Assembly (NCBI GenBank): GCA_002838205.1 | Contig: CP017950.1 | Coordinates: 750,858 to 814,857 of the forward strand | From: Tenericutes bacterium MZ-XQ | GTDB lineage: Bacteria > Bacillota_I > Bacilli_A > Acholeplasmatales > Acholeplasmataceae | Direction: 5' to 3' | Length of the DNA: 64,000 nucleotides | Shown here: piece by piece, positions 25,923 to 33,783 of the stretch | How positions within the stretch are numbered: position 1 is the first letter of the stretch | Layout: every line of letters starts with the position of its first letter | The notes under the pieces: model-generated | The model's database searches: none | Told to the model about the DNA's origin: nothing | Seen by the model: only the letters and a program-made list of their open reading frames with translations | Program-made: the position numbers and the translations under genes

Positions 25923-27770
25923 TTACACCTCAATTTCTTTTAATTGTGATGCTTCTATAACATCTCCGACTTTGATATCATTAAAGTTTTCAATAGATAA
26001 TCCACATTCAAATCCATTTCTAACTTCTTTAGCATCATCTTTAAAACGTTTGAGTGATGCTAGCTTACCTTCGTAAACAACAATACCATCTCTTAAGACT
26101 CTTACTAATGCATCACGTTTGATGACACCATCAGTTACCATACAACCTGCAATTGTACCTACTTTTGAAATCTTGTAAGTTTCTCTTACTTCAGCTTGTC
26201 CAGTAACGATTTCTTCAAACTCTGGTTCTAACATACCTTTAAGTGCAGCTTCGATATCTTCTTGGATTCTATAGATAATACTATAGAGTCTAATTTCAAC
26301 ACCTTCAGAATCAGCAACACGTTTAACTGCTGCAGTAGGTCTCACATTAAAACCAATGATGATTGCATCTGATGCAGATGCTAAAGTCACATCATTTTCT
26401 GTGATTGCACCCACTGAATGTCTAACGACATTCACATGGAATCCTTTGATGTCAATTTTTTCTAGCATACCTCTTAAAGCCTCTATAGAGCCTTGAACAT
26501 CACCTTTAATAATGATATTTAATTCTTTAGTTTCTTCTTCAATTTCACCTAATAAAGAATCAAGTGAACGTTTTTTCATTTGTTTTAATTCTGTTTCTTT
26601 TTGTCTAGATTGACGATCTGATGCGATACTTCTTGTCATTTTTTCATCTTTAAATGCCATGAAAATATCACCAGCTTGTGGTACTTCATTGAGTCCTGTA
26701 ACTTCAACTGGTTGTGAAGGACCTGCTTCATCAAAACGTTTTCCTAAATCATCATTCATTGTCCTGATTTTACCGTATGTATTTCCAATAACGATATAAT
26801 CGCCAACTTTTAAAGTTCCTGTTTCTACGATTAAAGTAGCAACAGCACCTCTACCTTTGTCAAGGCTAGCTTCAATCACTGTACCTCTTGCTAATCTGTT
26901 AGGATTTGCTTTAAACTCATTGATTTCACTTAATAATTGAATCACATCTAATAACTCATCAATATTGATGTTCTTTAATGCAGAAACTTGGACATAAGGT
27001 GTATCTCCGCCCCAAGCCTCAGGTACTAAACCACGTTCTGATAATTCAGTCATAACGCGATCTGGATTTGCAGATGGACGATCAATTTTGTTCACTGCAA
27101 CAATGATTGGCACTTTAGCAGCTCTTGCATGGTCTAACGCTTCAATCGTTTGAGGCATCACACCATCATCAGCACCTACAACTAAAATAACAATATCCGT
27201 TACTTTTGCTCCACGTGCACGCATTTCTGTAAAAGCAGCATGACCAGGTGTATCAATAAATGTGATTTTTTCACCATTTCTAACAACTTGATAAGCACCA
27301 ATATGTTGTGTAATTCCTCCAGCTTCTCCTGCGACTACTCGGGATTTACGAATCGTATCTAAAAGTGTAGTTTTACCATGGTCAACATGTCCCATAACGG
27401 TAACAATTGGTGGTCTTTTTACTAAATCTTTTGGATCATCGACGATCTCAATTTCATCAAATCTTGTTACATCTGTAACAACTTCATCTTGTACTTCAAA
27501 GCCTTCATCTATAGCAATGACTTCAATCGTATCTCGATCAATGATTTGTGTTACTGTAGCCATTAAACCTTGACTCATCAGTTTTTTAATCATCGCTGCA
27601 TTACTAATATTAAGCCCTTGCGCGACATCAGCAACCGTCATATCATTCTTATAGATAAATACCTTGTTTTCTTCTTGTTTAGGTTTCTTAGGTGCATTTG
27701 GTTTTCTATAATCATTTCTTTTTTGATGATTGTTGTTTGGTCTCTTTTTTTGTTTTTGATTTTGAGGCAT
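25923..27770 (-). CDS. infB: Translation initiation factor IF-2
   Basis: A 615-residue GTPase that places fMet-tRNA on the 30S subunit. A short basic N-terminus is followed by the IF2_N fold ([25 protein letters not shown], about 44-68). The G domain starts with [12 protein letters not shown] (about 127), then [16 protein letters not shown] and NKID. The long Lys/Arg-rich N-terminal region of Bacillus IF-2 is reduced to about 35 residues. C-terminal domains C1 and C2 are present to the end. Spacing 4 nt after ylxQ, with GGAAGTGA as ribosome site. Confidence 0.98.
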   Translation of the reverse strand: MPQNQKQKKRPNNNHQKRNDYRKPNAPKKPKQEENKVFIYKNDMTVADVAQGLNISNAAMIKKLMSQGLMATVTQIIDRDTIEVIAIDEGFEVQDEVVTDVTRFDEIEIVDDPKDLVKRPPIVTVMGHVDHGKTTLLDTIRKSRVVAGEAGGITQHIGAYQVVRNGEKITFIDTPGHAAFTEMRARGAKVTDIVILVVGADDGVMPQTIEALDHARAAKVPIIVAVNKIDRPSANPDRVMTELSERGLVPEAWGGDTPYVQVSALKNINIDELLDVIQLLSEINEFKANPNRLARGTVIEASLDKGRGAVATLIVETGTLKVGDYIVIGNTYGKIRTMNDDLGKRFDEAGPSQPVEVTGLNEVPQAGDIFMAFKDEKMTRSIASDRQSRQKETELKQMKKRSLDSLLGEIEEETKELNIIIKGDVQGSIEALRGMLEKIDIKGFHVNVVRHSVGAITENDVTLASASDAIIIGFNVRPTAAVKRVADSEGVEIRLYSIIYRIQEDIEAALKGMLEPEFEEIVTGQAEVRETYKISKVGTIAGCMVTDGVIKRDALVRVLRDGIVVYEGKLASLKRFKDDAKEVRNGFECGLSIENFNDIKVGDVIEASQLKEIEV

Positions 27771-27774
27771 ATAA

Positions 27775-28065
27775 TCACTTCCTTTTCTGATCCATCAATA
27801 GTTGGCAAAATCCTTGATCTGCAATGCCAATCACTTTGATGTCTTTTTTTCCTAAAGCTAAGGATAAAGTTTGTGAATCTAAATCCTCTAAGACATTTGT
27901 CTCATATGTCTTTGCTTTATCTCTTACCTTCTTTTTTGTTAACTCTGAAGCGTCATTTGCCAAAATGACTAAACATATTTTTTTCTTACGTAACGCATCT
28001 ATCGTGATTTCGGTACCTACGGTAACCTTTCTTGCACGATATGCTAAACCTATTGTTTTATCCAT
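27775..28065 (-). CDS. ylxQ: L7Ae/YlxQ family RNA-binding protein
   Basis: A 96-residue L7Ae-like protein; in Firmicutes YlxQ binds kink-turn RNA. Visible are [14 protein letters not shown] and the central [21 protein letters not shown], with the final [13 protein letters not shown]. It overlaps the ylxR stop by 8 nt. I chose ATG 28065; a TTG two codons upstream is possible. Sits in the conserved nusA-ylxR-ylxQ-infB string. The S-box riboswitch in this window holds a kink-turn, but any contact is speculation. Confidence 0.93.
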   Translation of the reverse strand: MDKTIGLAYRARKVTVGTEITIDALRKKKICLVILANDASELTKKKVRDKAKTYETNVLEDLDSQTLSLALGKKDIKVIGIADQGFCQLLMDQKRK

Positions 28066-28324
28066 GTACAAGTTTCATCAACTCATCATAAATATGTTCT
28101 GGCACTTCAACTTCGAGTTTTCTATCTAATGCTCTATTCTTTTTCGCTAACAATATCACATCTTCACTAAGTTTTAAATATGCACCACGTCCATTAGCTT
28201 TACCTATAGGATCAACAGACACATTGCCTTCTTTATCAGCAACTACACGCATCAACTCTTTTTTCGGTAAAACTTCTTTAGTAACCACACAAGTTCTTAG
28301 TGGAATTTTTTTTACTTTTTTCAT
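28058..28324 (-). CDS. ylxR: YlxR family protein (DUF448)
   Basis: An 88-residue basic YlxR protein. Motifs are IPLRTCVVTKEVLPKKELMRVV and GKANGRGAYLKLS, the positively charged GRGAYL loop thought to bind nucleic acid. In Bacillus YlxR is a nucleoid-associated regulator; its role here is inferred. Start ATG 28324 with AAGGTGG eight bases before it; the longer frame from a GTG would include that ribosome site. Confidence 0.95.
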   Translation of the reverse strand: MKKVKKIPLRTCVVTKEVLPKKELMRVVADKEGNVSVDPIGKANGRGAYLKLSEDVILLAKKNRALDRKLEVEVPEHIYDELMKLVHG

Positions 28325-28348
28325 GTGTAAAACCACCTTTATAAAATC

Positions 28349-29419
28349 TTAATAAAGAATGCCTTCACCTTGAGCCATCGTTTCTGATTTAATATCGATG
28401 CTCCATCCACAAGCTTGAACAGCAAGTTTCACGTTTTGTCCGAGTTTACCAATTGCAAGTGACAATTGATCATCTGGGACTATCGCTAATGCACTCTTTT
28501 CTTTTGGATTAACGTGTGTAACCGCCACAACTTCTGCAGGTTGTAAGGCGTTAGCAATTAATTCTTTCTCGTTATCACTCCATCTAAATAAGTCGATTTT
28601 TTCATCACTTAGGGCTTTAACGATTTCACGTATACGTGATCCACCTTCACCAACACAAGCTCCAATTGGATCTACTTTAGAATCATTTGATTTCACACCT
28701 ATTTTTGCACGATCTCCTGGATCTCTAGAAATACCCATCACTTCTATGATGCCATCTTTGATTTCCGGGATATAATTTTCAAGTAATCTGATGATTAAAC
28801 TTGGGTGTGAACGACTGACAAAAACTTTTGGCCATTTCGTTTTCATTTCAACGTCAGAAACATAAACTCTTACATGATCTCCGACATGAAATTGGTCTTT
28901 AGGAAGTGCTTCTTTTTTAGGAAGCAATGTAGTTAAATCTTTTCCAATATCTAAACGATAATGATCATCTTGAACATCAATAACTCTAGCATTAATCATT
29001 TCATGCTCAAAGCTCTTAAAATGATTGTACAAATTTTCTTTTTGGCTTGTCACTAAACTTTCGTTCAATCTTGACTTGAAATCTCTCACCGCAAAATGCC
29101 CAAAATCTTTTGGATCAATTTTTTGTTCTAAGATATCTCCAACTTTGATTCTAGAATTGATTTTCTTCGCATCTGCAAGTAGCATTTGTGAATAATTCTT
29201 ATCTAAATCAAGTGATAATTCGTCAACAACTAAATGCTGAGTAAACACCAAAATTTCATTCTTATCTTCTTTAAGTTCTACACGACACGATCTTACATCA
29301 TGTGCTTTTTTACATCCTGCAATAAGTCCTTGAGTAAATGCTTCAAAAACCTGTTCTCTTGACAGCTCTTTTTCCTCTGCAACCGCATCAATATTGTCAA
29401 AAAATACTTTACTTATCAT
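28349..29419 (-). CDS. nusA: Transcription termination/antitermination factor NusA
   Basis: A 356-residue NusA that binds RNA polymerase and modulates pausing and termination, which bears on the riboswitch terminators in this window. N-terminal RNAP-binding domain (ISKVFFDNIDAVAEEKELSRE), S1 domain near residues 135-200, and two KH domains (PIGACVGEGGSRIREIVKAL and PDDQLSLAIGKLGQNVKLA). No C-terminal acidic repeats, as in Firmicutes. Start ATG 29419 with AAGGAGG five to six bases upstream. The frame extends farther upstream into rimP but without reason to start there. Confidence 0.97.
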   Translation of the reverse strand: MISKVFFDNIDAVAEEKELSREQVFEAFTQGLIAGCKKAHDVRSCRVELKEDKNEILVFTQHLVVDELSLDLDKNYSQMLLADAKKINSRIKVGDILEQKIDPKDFGHFAVRDFKSRLNESLVTSQKENLYNHFKSFEHEMINARVIDVQDDHYRLDIGKDLTTLLPKKEALPKDQFHVGDHVRVYVSDVEMKTKWPKVFVSRSHPSLIIRLLENYIPEIKDGIIEVMGISRDPGDRAKIGVKSNDSKVDPIGACVGEGGSRIREIVKALSDEKIDLFRWSDNEKELIANALQPAEVVAVTHVNPKEKSALAIVPDDQLSLAIGKLGQNVKLAVQACGWSIDIKSETMAQGEGILY

Positions 29420-29429
29420 GATATCCTCC

Positions 29430-29870
29430 TTATACCTTAACTGAAGTACGCATATGTCTGGCATCTTTGAAATCGATATCAATTTTTCGAATGCGTCCCT
29501 TATCATTGATTTCTAATTTAATTATATCATTTTCAAACGATATGATATACCCGTTTCCTTTATATTTATTCGTTTCTAAATAAATATATTTACCAATAGC
29601 TTTTTCTACATCTTCTTTGGTCTTAAGCGGTCTTTCTGCACCTAAAGAAGAAAGCTCTAAAAAGTAATCATCGTCTAAATCGTCATCTGTCAGCAAATCC
29701 ACATATTCCATATGAATTTTCTCTAAATCATTGATGTCCATGACATCGACATCAATCAAGATTTCAACGATTTTTTCTCCAAATTCCTTTTTTGTGCGGA
29801 TACTATAGATATCTAAATCATATCTTTTCAAAATCGGTATTAACTTTTCTCTCATTTTTTGTAAATTCAT
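29430..29870 (-). CDS. rimP: Ribosome maturation factor RimP
   Basis: A 146-residue RimP, needed for 30S maturation. Features are EKIVEILIDVDVMDINDLEKIHMEYVDLL (cited as family core in parts), LELSSLGAERPLKTKEDVEK with the conserved S.G.dRPL pattern, and a C-terminal SH3-like part. ATG 29870 has GAGG with a six-base gap; a TTG four codons earlier is discounted. First gene of the rimP-nusA-ylxR-ylxQ-infB-rbfA operon, 10 nt before nusA. Confidence 0.95.
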   Translation of the reverse strand: MNLQKMREKLIPILKRYDLDIYSIRTKKEFGEKIVEILIDVDVMDINDLEKIHMEYVDLLTDDDLDDDYFLELSSLGAERPLKTKEDVEKAIGKYIYLETNKYKGNGYIISFENDIIKLEINDKGRIRKIDIDFKDARHMRTSVKV

Positions 29871-29887
29871 CTCAAACCTCAATAAAA

Positions 29888-29913
29888 TGAGTGGAAATCA
29901 TCATCTCCACTCA
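29888..29913 (-). promoter_or_regulatory. Leader hairpin of the rimP-nusA operon
   Basis: On the minus strand TGAGTGGA/TCCACTCA (8-bp perfect) with a 10-nt loop, followed by TTTTATT. It sits between the promoter and rimP. It looks like a weak intrinsic terminator and could act as a NusA-sensitive attenuator. Confidence 0.55.
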
Positions 29914-29926
29914 CGTTTAGGTTTTT

Positions 29927-29955
29927 ATTATAACATTTTTTATAGTTAAATACAA
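29927..29955 (-). promoter_or_regulatory. Promoter of the rimP-nusA-infB operon
   Basis: On the minus strand -35 TTGTAT (29950-29955), 17-nt spacer, -10 TATAAT (29927-29932). Start site would lie about 55 nt before rimP. Confidence 0.7.
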
Positions 29956-30014
29956 TTTATAAACAGGTTTTTTTGGGTTTTTTAAGCAATTAAGAGTTTA
30001 TTTAAAAAAACTTA

Positions 30015-30031
30015 TTGCGAATGATTTGCAA
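30015..30031 (+). promoter_or_regulatory. Zur-type operator 1 of the zinc-uptake operon
   Basis: A perfect 17-bp palindrome TTGCGAATGATTTGCAA with pattern TTGCnAATnATTnGCAA. Its right half forms the -35 box of the znuA promoter, so a bound repressor would block RNA polymerase. The architecture resembles Fur-family boxes. The last gene of the operon encodes a Fur-family protein. Confidence 0.82.
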
Positions 30032-30053
30032 ATAGGTGAAATGGTGCTATAAT
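30026..30053 (+). promoter_or_regulatory. znuA promoter
   Basis: -35 TTGCAA (30026-30031), 16-nt spacer, -10 TATAAT (30048-30053). It is framed by two operators with an identical 15-nt core. Confidence 0.75.
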
Positions 30054-30057
30054 AATT

Positions 30058-30074
30058 ATGCGAATGATTTGCAA
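30058..30074 (+). promoter_or_regulatory. Zur-type operator 2 of the zinc-uptake operon
   Basis: ATGCGAATGATTTGCAA, identical to operator 1 except for its first base. It covers the expected start of transcription, 3 nt before the ribosome site GGAGG. The pair is 43 bp apart, about four helix turns, which would let two repressor dimers flank the promoter on one face. Confidence 0.82.
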
Positions 30075-30088
30075 TTGGAGGTAATAGA

Positions 30089-31075
30089 ATGAAGAAATTT
30101 GCAGCAATATTATTAGTTTTAATCACAGGAATCACGTTAATGTCTTGTCAAAATGATGATGAGCACCCAGATATTGTGACAACCATGTTTACACACTATG
30201 ATTTAGCAAAACAAATTGTTGGTGACAAAATGTCTGTCGAGATGCTTGTCCCACTAGGCGCTGACATCCATGATTTTGAAGCTTCTAGTAAAGATATGAT
30301 CGATATTGAAAATGCTAAACTATTTTTATTTACAAGTCTCGAGATTGATACATGGATTAAAGACCCATCAACAATCGGTGGAGAACAAACTATTGTTTTA
30401 GATATGTCGAAAAGTTATACAGTTGAAGACCATGAGCATGAAGAGATCAGTTATCAATCAAAACTAGGTTCTGTGCGTATCGGAGATGACCACGATCACG
30501 ATCATGATGATGAACTTCATTATTGGGTTGATCCTACTACTGTTTTACAAATGATTGATTACATTTATGAACACATTATTGAAATTGATCCTGAAAATCA
30601 AACATTTTACTTAAGCAACGCAACACAATATAAATCAGAGATCGAGAGTATTCATCATGAAATTTATGAACTATTAGCACACGAACCTTATATAGATTCT
30701 GAAATCTATTTCGCTGGACATAATGCGATGGGTGCATTTGCTGAAAGATATCATATGCATATTGAATCTTTATTTAGCGAATTTAAACCTGATGATGATT
30801 TGACAAGTAGTGAAATCATTAATTTTTCAAATCTTGTAAAATCTTCACAAGTAGAGTATTTATTTGTAGAAGCACTCATTGAACCAAGAGCAGCAAATGC
30901 TATCAAAGAAAACTTAATGCTTAGTGATAATTACGCTTTAACACTGTTAGAATTACACACCTATCACAATGTAAACCAAGAAGACTGGGAGGCAGAGGTT
31001 ACATATAAAGACTTGTTGATGAGAAATTTCGAAAACATCAAAACAGCTTTAGGTATAACCGAATCCAATGATTAA
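30089..31075 (+). CDS. znuA: Zinc ABC transporter substrate-binding lipoprotein
   Basis: A 328-residue extracellular solute-binding protein of the ZnuA/AdcA (A-1 cluster) family. A lipoprotein signal peptide ends in LMSC (Cys20). The His-rich acidic loop DDHDHDHDDELHYW (about 134-147) and metal ligands in ADIHDFE, HYWVDP, and FAGHNAMGAFAERY follow. The loop and the Fur-family operators point to Zn rather than Mn. Overlaps znuC by 8 nt. Confidence 0.93.
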   Translation: MKKFAAILLVLITGITLMSCQNDDEHPDIVTTMFTHYDLAKQIVGDKMSVEMLVPLGADIHDFEASSKDMIDIENAKLFLFTSLEIDTWIKDPSTIGGEQTIVLDMSKSYTVEDHEHEEISYQSKLGSVRIGDDHDHDHDDELHYWVDPTTVLQMIDYIYEHIIEIDPENQTFYLSNATQYKSEIESIHHEIYELLAHEPYIDSEIYFAGHNAMGAFAERYHMHIESLFSEFKPDDDLTSSEIINFSNLVKSSQVEYLFVEALIEPRAANAIKENLMLSDNYALTLLELHTYHNVNQEDWEAEVTYKDLLMRNFENIKTALGITESND

Positions 31076-31736
31076 ATATAACGAAGTGAGTGTCTCTTTT
31101 GGATCATTTAATGTTTTAAAAGATGTGAATTTTCATATTAAAAAAGGTGATTTTCTTCACATTGTCGGTCCTAATGGTAGTGGTAAAACAACTTTAGTTA
31201 AGACCTTAGTTGGACTTTTAAAACCTACAACTGGAATCATTGAGATGAACACTAATAATATGGGTTACCTACCTCAAAAACTGAATTTAAAAAACCAACT
31301 TCCAATGACTGTTCAAGAAGTCATTTATAGTGGTTTCAAAAAGCAAAGGCTCATCCCTACAAAAACAGAATGCGATTTGATTAAGGCATGGTTATTAAAA
31401 ATGGAAATTCCGGAACTGTTCAACAAAAGCATGAACTATCTATCAGGCGGACAACAACAAAGAGTTTATTTGATTAGAGCTTTAATCTCAAACCCTGAAG
31501 TACTCATTTTAGATGAACCAACAAGTGCACTCGATCCATCCTTTAGAGAGAAATTTTATCATTTACTTTACGAGATTCAGCAGCAACAACAAACAACGAT
31601 CATTCACGTTACTCACGATTTAACAGATGCTGTAAAAGATGATTGTAAAGTCATGTATGTTGACCAAAGCATAAAATTTTTAGGTAGTTATCATGACTTT
31701 AATCATTTTGAACATAGGGGGCATCATCATGCTTGA
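31068..31736 (+). CDS. znuC: Zinc ABC transporter ATP-binding protein
   Basis: A 222-residue ABC ATPase. Walker A GPNGSGKTT (34-42), signature LSGGQQQR, Walker B VLILDEP and H-loop HVTHD are all present. The C-terminus is His-rich (HFEHRGHHHA), possibly metal binding. Overlaps znuA by 8 nt and znuB by 8 nt, so all three are translationally coupled. Confidence 0.95.
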   Translation: MIKYNEVSVSFGSFNVLKDVNFHIKKGDFLHIVGPNGSGKTTLVKTLVGLLKPTTGIIEMNTNNMGYLPQKLNLKNQLPMTVQEVIYSGFKKQRLIPTKTECDLIKAWLLKMEIPELFNKSMNYLSGGQQQRVYLIRALISNPEVLILDEPTSALDPSFREKFYHLLYEIQQQQQTTIIHVTHDLTDAVKDDCKVMYVDQSIKFLGSYHDFNHFEHRGHHHA

Positions 31737-32535
31737 ACTGTTACAATATGATTTCATCATCAATGCCTTATTCATCGGGATTACACTAGCACTGTCAGCT
31801 TCTTTATTAAGTCCTTATTTAGTGCTAAACCAACAAGCAATGATTGCTGATGGTTTAGCTCATGTGAGTTTTGCTGGTTTAGTGATTGGTATATTATTAT
31901 CGAATCAAGCTTTATACATAGCCATCCCTTTTGTAGCACTTGCTGCAATACTTATTAAGTATCTGGCAACAACAGATAAAATGAATGGTGATGCAGCAAT
32001 CGGATTAGTTGCAAGTGTCTCATTTGCAATCGGATTAATACTGATTAAAAAAGGGCCAGGCTTTAACATATCCGTTGAGAGTATGCTTGTTGGTAATATC
32101 TTTACCGCAACAAGAGCAGATATGCTTTTGTCTACTATTGTAAGTGTCTTTATACTATGCTTTGTCATTTTCTTCTATAGACCCTTATTCTTAATGACCT
32201 ATGATTTAAACTATGCTAAATTCTCAAAAGTAAAAACAAACCTTTTAGGATATGGATTAGCAATTCTTACAGCATTTTTCATTGTCATTGGTGTTAGAAC
32301 GATTGGCACCTTGTTAATATCAGCACTAGTCGTTTTTCCGTCAATCATATCTTCACAATGGACCAAAAGTTTTAAAATGACTCTAATCTTTGGTATGATT
32401 TCAAGTTTTATCATTGTTGTTTTAGGTATCTTCATAGCGCATCCACTTGAGATTCCTGTAGGTTCAACAATTGTTGTTATTTATACGATATTATTGATTA
32501 TATTACTGATTATTAAGAAAATTTTAAGGAGATGA
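31729..32535 (+). CDS. znuB: Zinc ABC transporter permease
   Basis: A 268-residue ABC-3 family permease with eight or so membrane helices (for example LSASLLSPYLVLNQQAMIAD and TLLISALVVFPSIIS). The family motif AHVSFAGLVIG is present. I start at ATG 31729 because AGGGGG lies 8 nt upstream and homologues begin MLELLQYDFI; an earlier in-frame ATG lies in znuC without a ribosome site. Ends with TGA. Confidence 0.95.
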   Translation: MLELLQYDFIINALFIGITLALSASLLSPYLVLNQQAMIADGLAHVSFAGLVIGILLSNQALYIAIPFVALAAILIKYLATTDKMNGDAAIGLVASVSFAIGLILIKKGPGFNISVESMLVGNIFTATRADMLLSTIVSVFILCFVIFFYRPLFLMTYDLNYAKFSKVKTNLLGYGLAILTAFFIVIGVRTIGTLLISALVVFPSIISSQWTKSFKMTLIFGMISSFIIVVLGIFIAHPLEIPVGSTIVVIYTILLIILLIIKKILRR

Positions 32536-32539
32536 TATC

Positions 32540-32917
32540 ATGCGCATGACACATCAAAGAAAACAAATATTAGATATTTTAAAAAAAGCTTCTCACCCGC
32601 TTAGTGCAGAAATGATTTTAGAAGCGCTACCTAAAGATGCTTTGAACTTATCCACTATATATAGAACGCTAGACTTGTTTTTCGCAGAAGAAATCATTTC
32701 AAAAAGCTACATGAATCATACAACTTATTATTACTTAAACCACAAAGAACACCATCACTACATGATTTGCCTAAACTGTCAAAAAATGTATGAGATTGAT
32801 TGTCACATACACCATATAACTGATGATATCGCTAAAAAACACGATTTTAAAATTACACATCATGATATGACAGTTTATGGGTATTGCAAGAGTTGTCAAG
32901 ATGCTTTAGGGTTATAA
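32540..32917 (+). CDS. zur: Fur-family metalloregulator, probably Zur
   Basis: A 125-residue Fur-type repressor. N-terminal winged helix (THQRKQILDILKKASHPLSAE, then LNLSTIYRTLDLFFAE) and a C-terminal metal domain. The structural zinc cysteines are Cys77-Cys80 and Cys116-Cys119, and EHHHYMIC carries the sensory His cluster. As the last gene of the zinc-uptake operon it most likely represses that operon through the operators at 30015-30074. Start has AAGGAG eight bases upstream. Confidence 0.9.
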   Translation: MRMTHQRKQILDILKKASHPLSAEMILEALPKDALNLSTIYRTLDLFFAEEIISKSYMNHTTYYYLNHKEHHHYMICLNCQKMYEIDCHIHHITDDIAKKHDFKITHHDMTVYGYCKSCQDALGL

Positions 32918-32948
32918 AAAATGGAGGAAATTTTCCTCCATTTTTTTT
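32916..32948. terminator. Bidirectional terminator between zur and aldo/keto reductase
   Basis: Near-perfect palindrome with arms AAAATGGAGGAAA and TTTTCCTCCATTTT and runs of A and T on both sides. It can end both converging transcripts. Confidence 0.92.
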
Positions 32949-32949
32949 A

Positions 32950-33783
32950 TTAGTTATTCCATCTTCTTGGGTCATCATGGATATCATCTAATATATCCAT
33001 ATCTGCTTTTTTAATTGAAAAATCAACTTGTGAGTTCTCAATAATTCTACTTTCATGGGTTGATTTAGGTAAAGGTAATGTTCCTTTTTCTAAGCAATAA
33101 CGAATGAGCATTTGAGCAGGTGTCTTATCATATTTTTTAGCCATATCGATAACGATTGGATTTTTAAGTGCATACCCAATAGCAAGCGGTGAATAAGCTT
33201 CAATCAAAATATTTTTTGCTTCACAATAAGCTCTTGTCTCTTCTTGATCTAATCCAACAAAGAAAGCAATTTGATTTGCATGTGGTACAAAACCAGTGTT
33301 TTTTATAATATTATCTATATCTTTTGGTGAAAAATTAGAAACACCGATTGCTTTAATCTTACCTTCATTGTAAAACTCAATCATCGCTTTAAATGCTTCA
33401 ACATTGCCTTCATCACAGTTCTTACCCATTTCATTCCATGGCCATGGTGCATGAATCAAATATAAGTCTAAATAGTCAAAGCCAAGTTCCTCTAATGTTT
33501 TTAAGAATGCTTCTTTAGCACCTTCATATGTTTTAATATGAGATTGTAACTTAGATGTTACAAAGATTTCTTCTCTAGGTACCCCTGAGTCTTTGATTGC
33601 CTTACCTACACTTGCTTCATTTCTATATGCTGCAGCTGTATCAATATGACGATACCCATTTTTAAGTGCCATCATCACTGAATCATAAGCTATATCCCCA
33701 TCTGGTACTTGCCATGTTCCAAAACCGATTTTTGGAATTTTAACTCCATTTGATAATACATAAACATCTGTTAATGCTTTCAT
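32950..33783 (-). CDS. Aldo/keto reductase
   Basis: A 277-residue NADPH-dependent reductase of the (beta/alpha)8 AKR superfamily. The catalytic tetrad is visible: Asp48 and Tyr53 (HIDTAAAYRNE), Lys78 (VTSKLQSH), His111 (LYLIHAPWPW). Cofactor-binding PLPKSTHESRIIEN is near the C-terminus. Substrate unknown; relatives reduce aldehydes such as methylglyoxal. Its ATG overlaps the stop of the trehalose gene by 4 nt, so it is co-translated with trehalose synthesis. That suggests a role in stress protection, which is inference. Confidence 0.95.
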   Translation of the reverse strand: MKALTDVYVLSNGVKIPKIGFGTWQVPDGDIAYDSVMMALKNGYRHIDTAAAYRNEASVGKAIKDSGVPREEIFVTSKLQSHIKTYEGAKEAFLKTLEELGFDYLDLYLIHAPWPWNEMGKNCDEGNVEAFKAMIEFYNEGKIKAIGVSNFSPKDIDNIIKNTGFVPHANQIAFFVGLDQEETRAYCEAKNILIEAYSPLAIGYALKNPIVIDMAKKYDKTPAQMLIRYCLEKGTLPLPKSTHESRIIENSQVDFSIKKADMDILDDIHDDPRRWNN

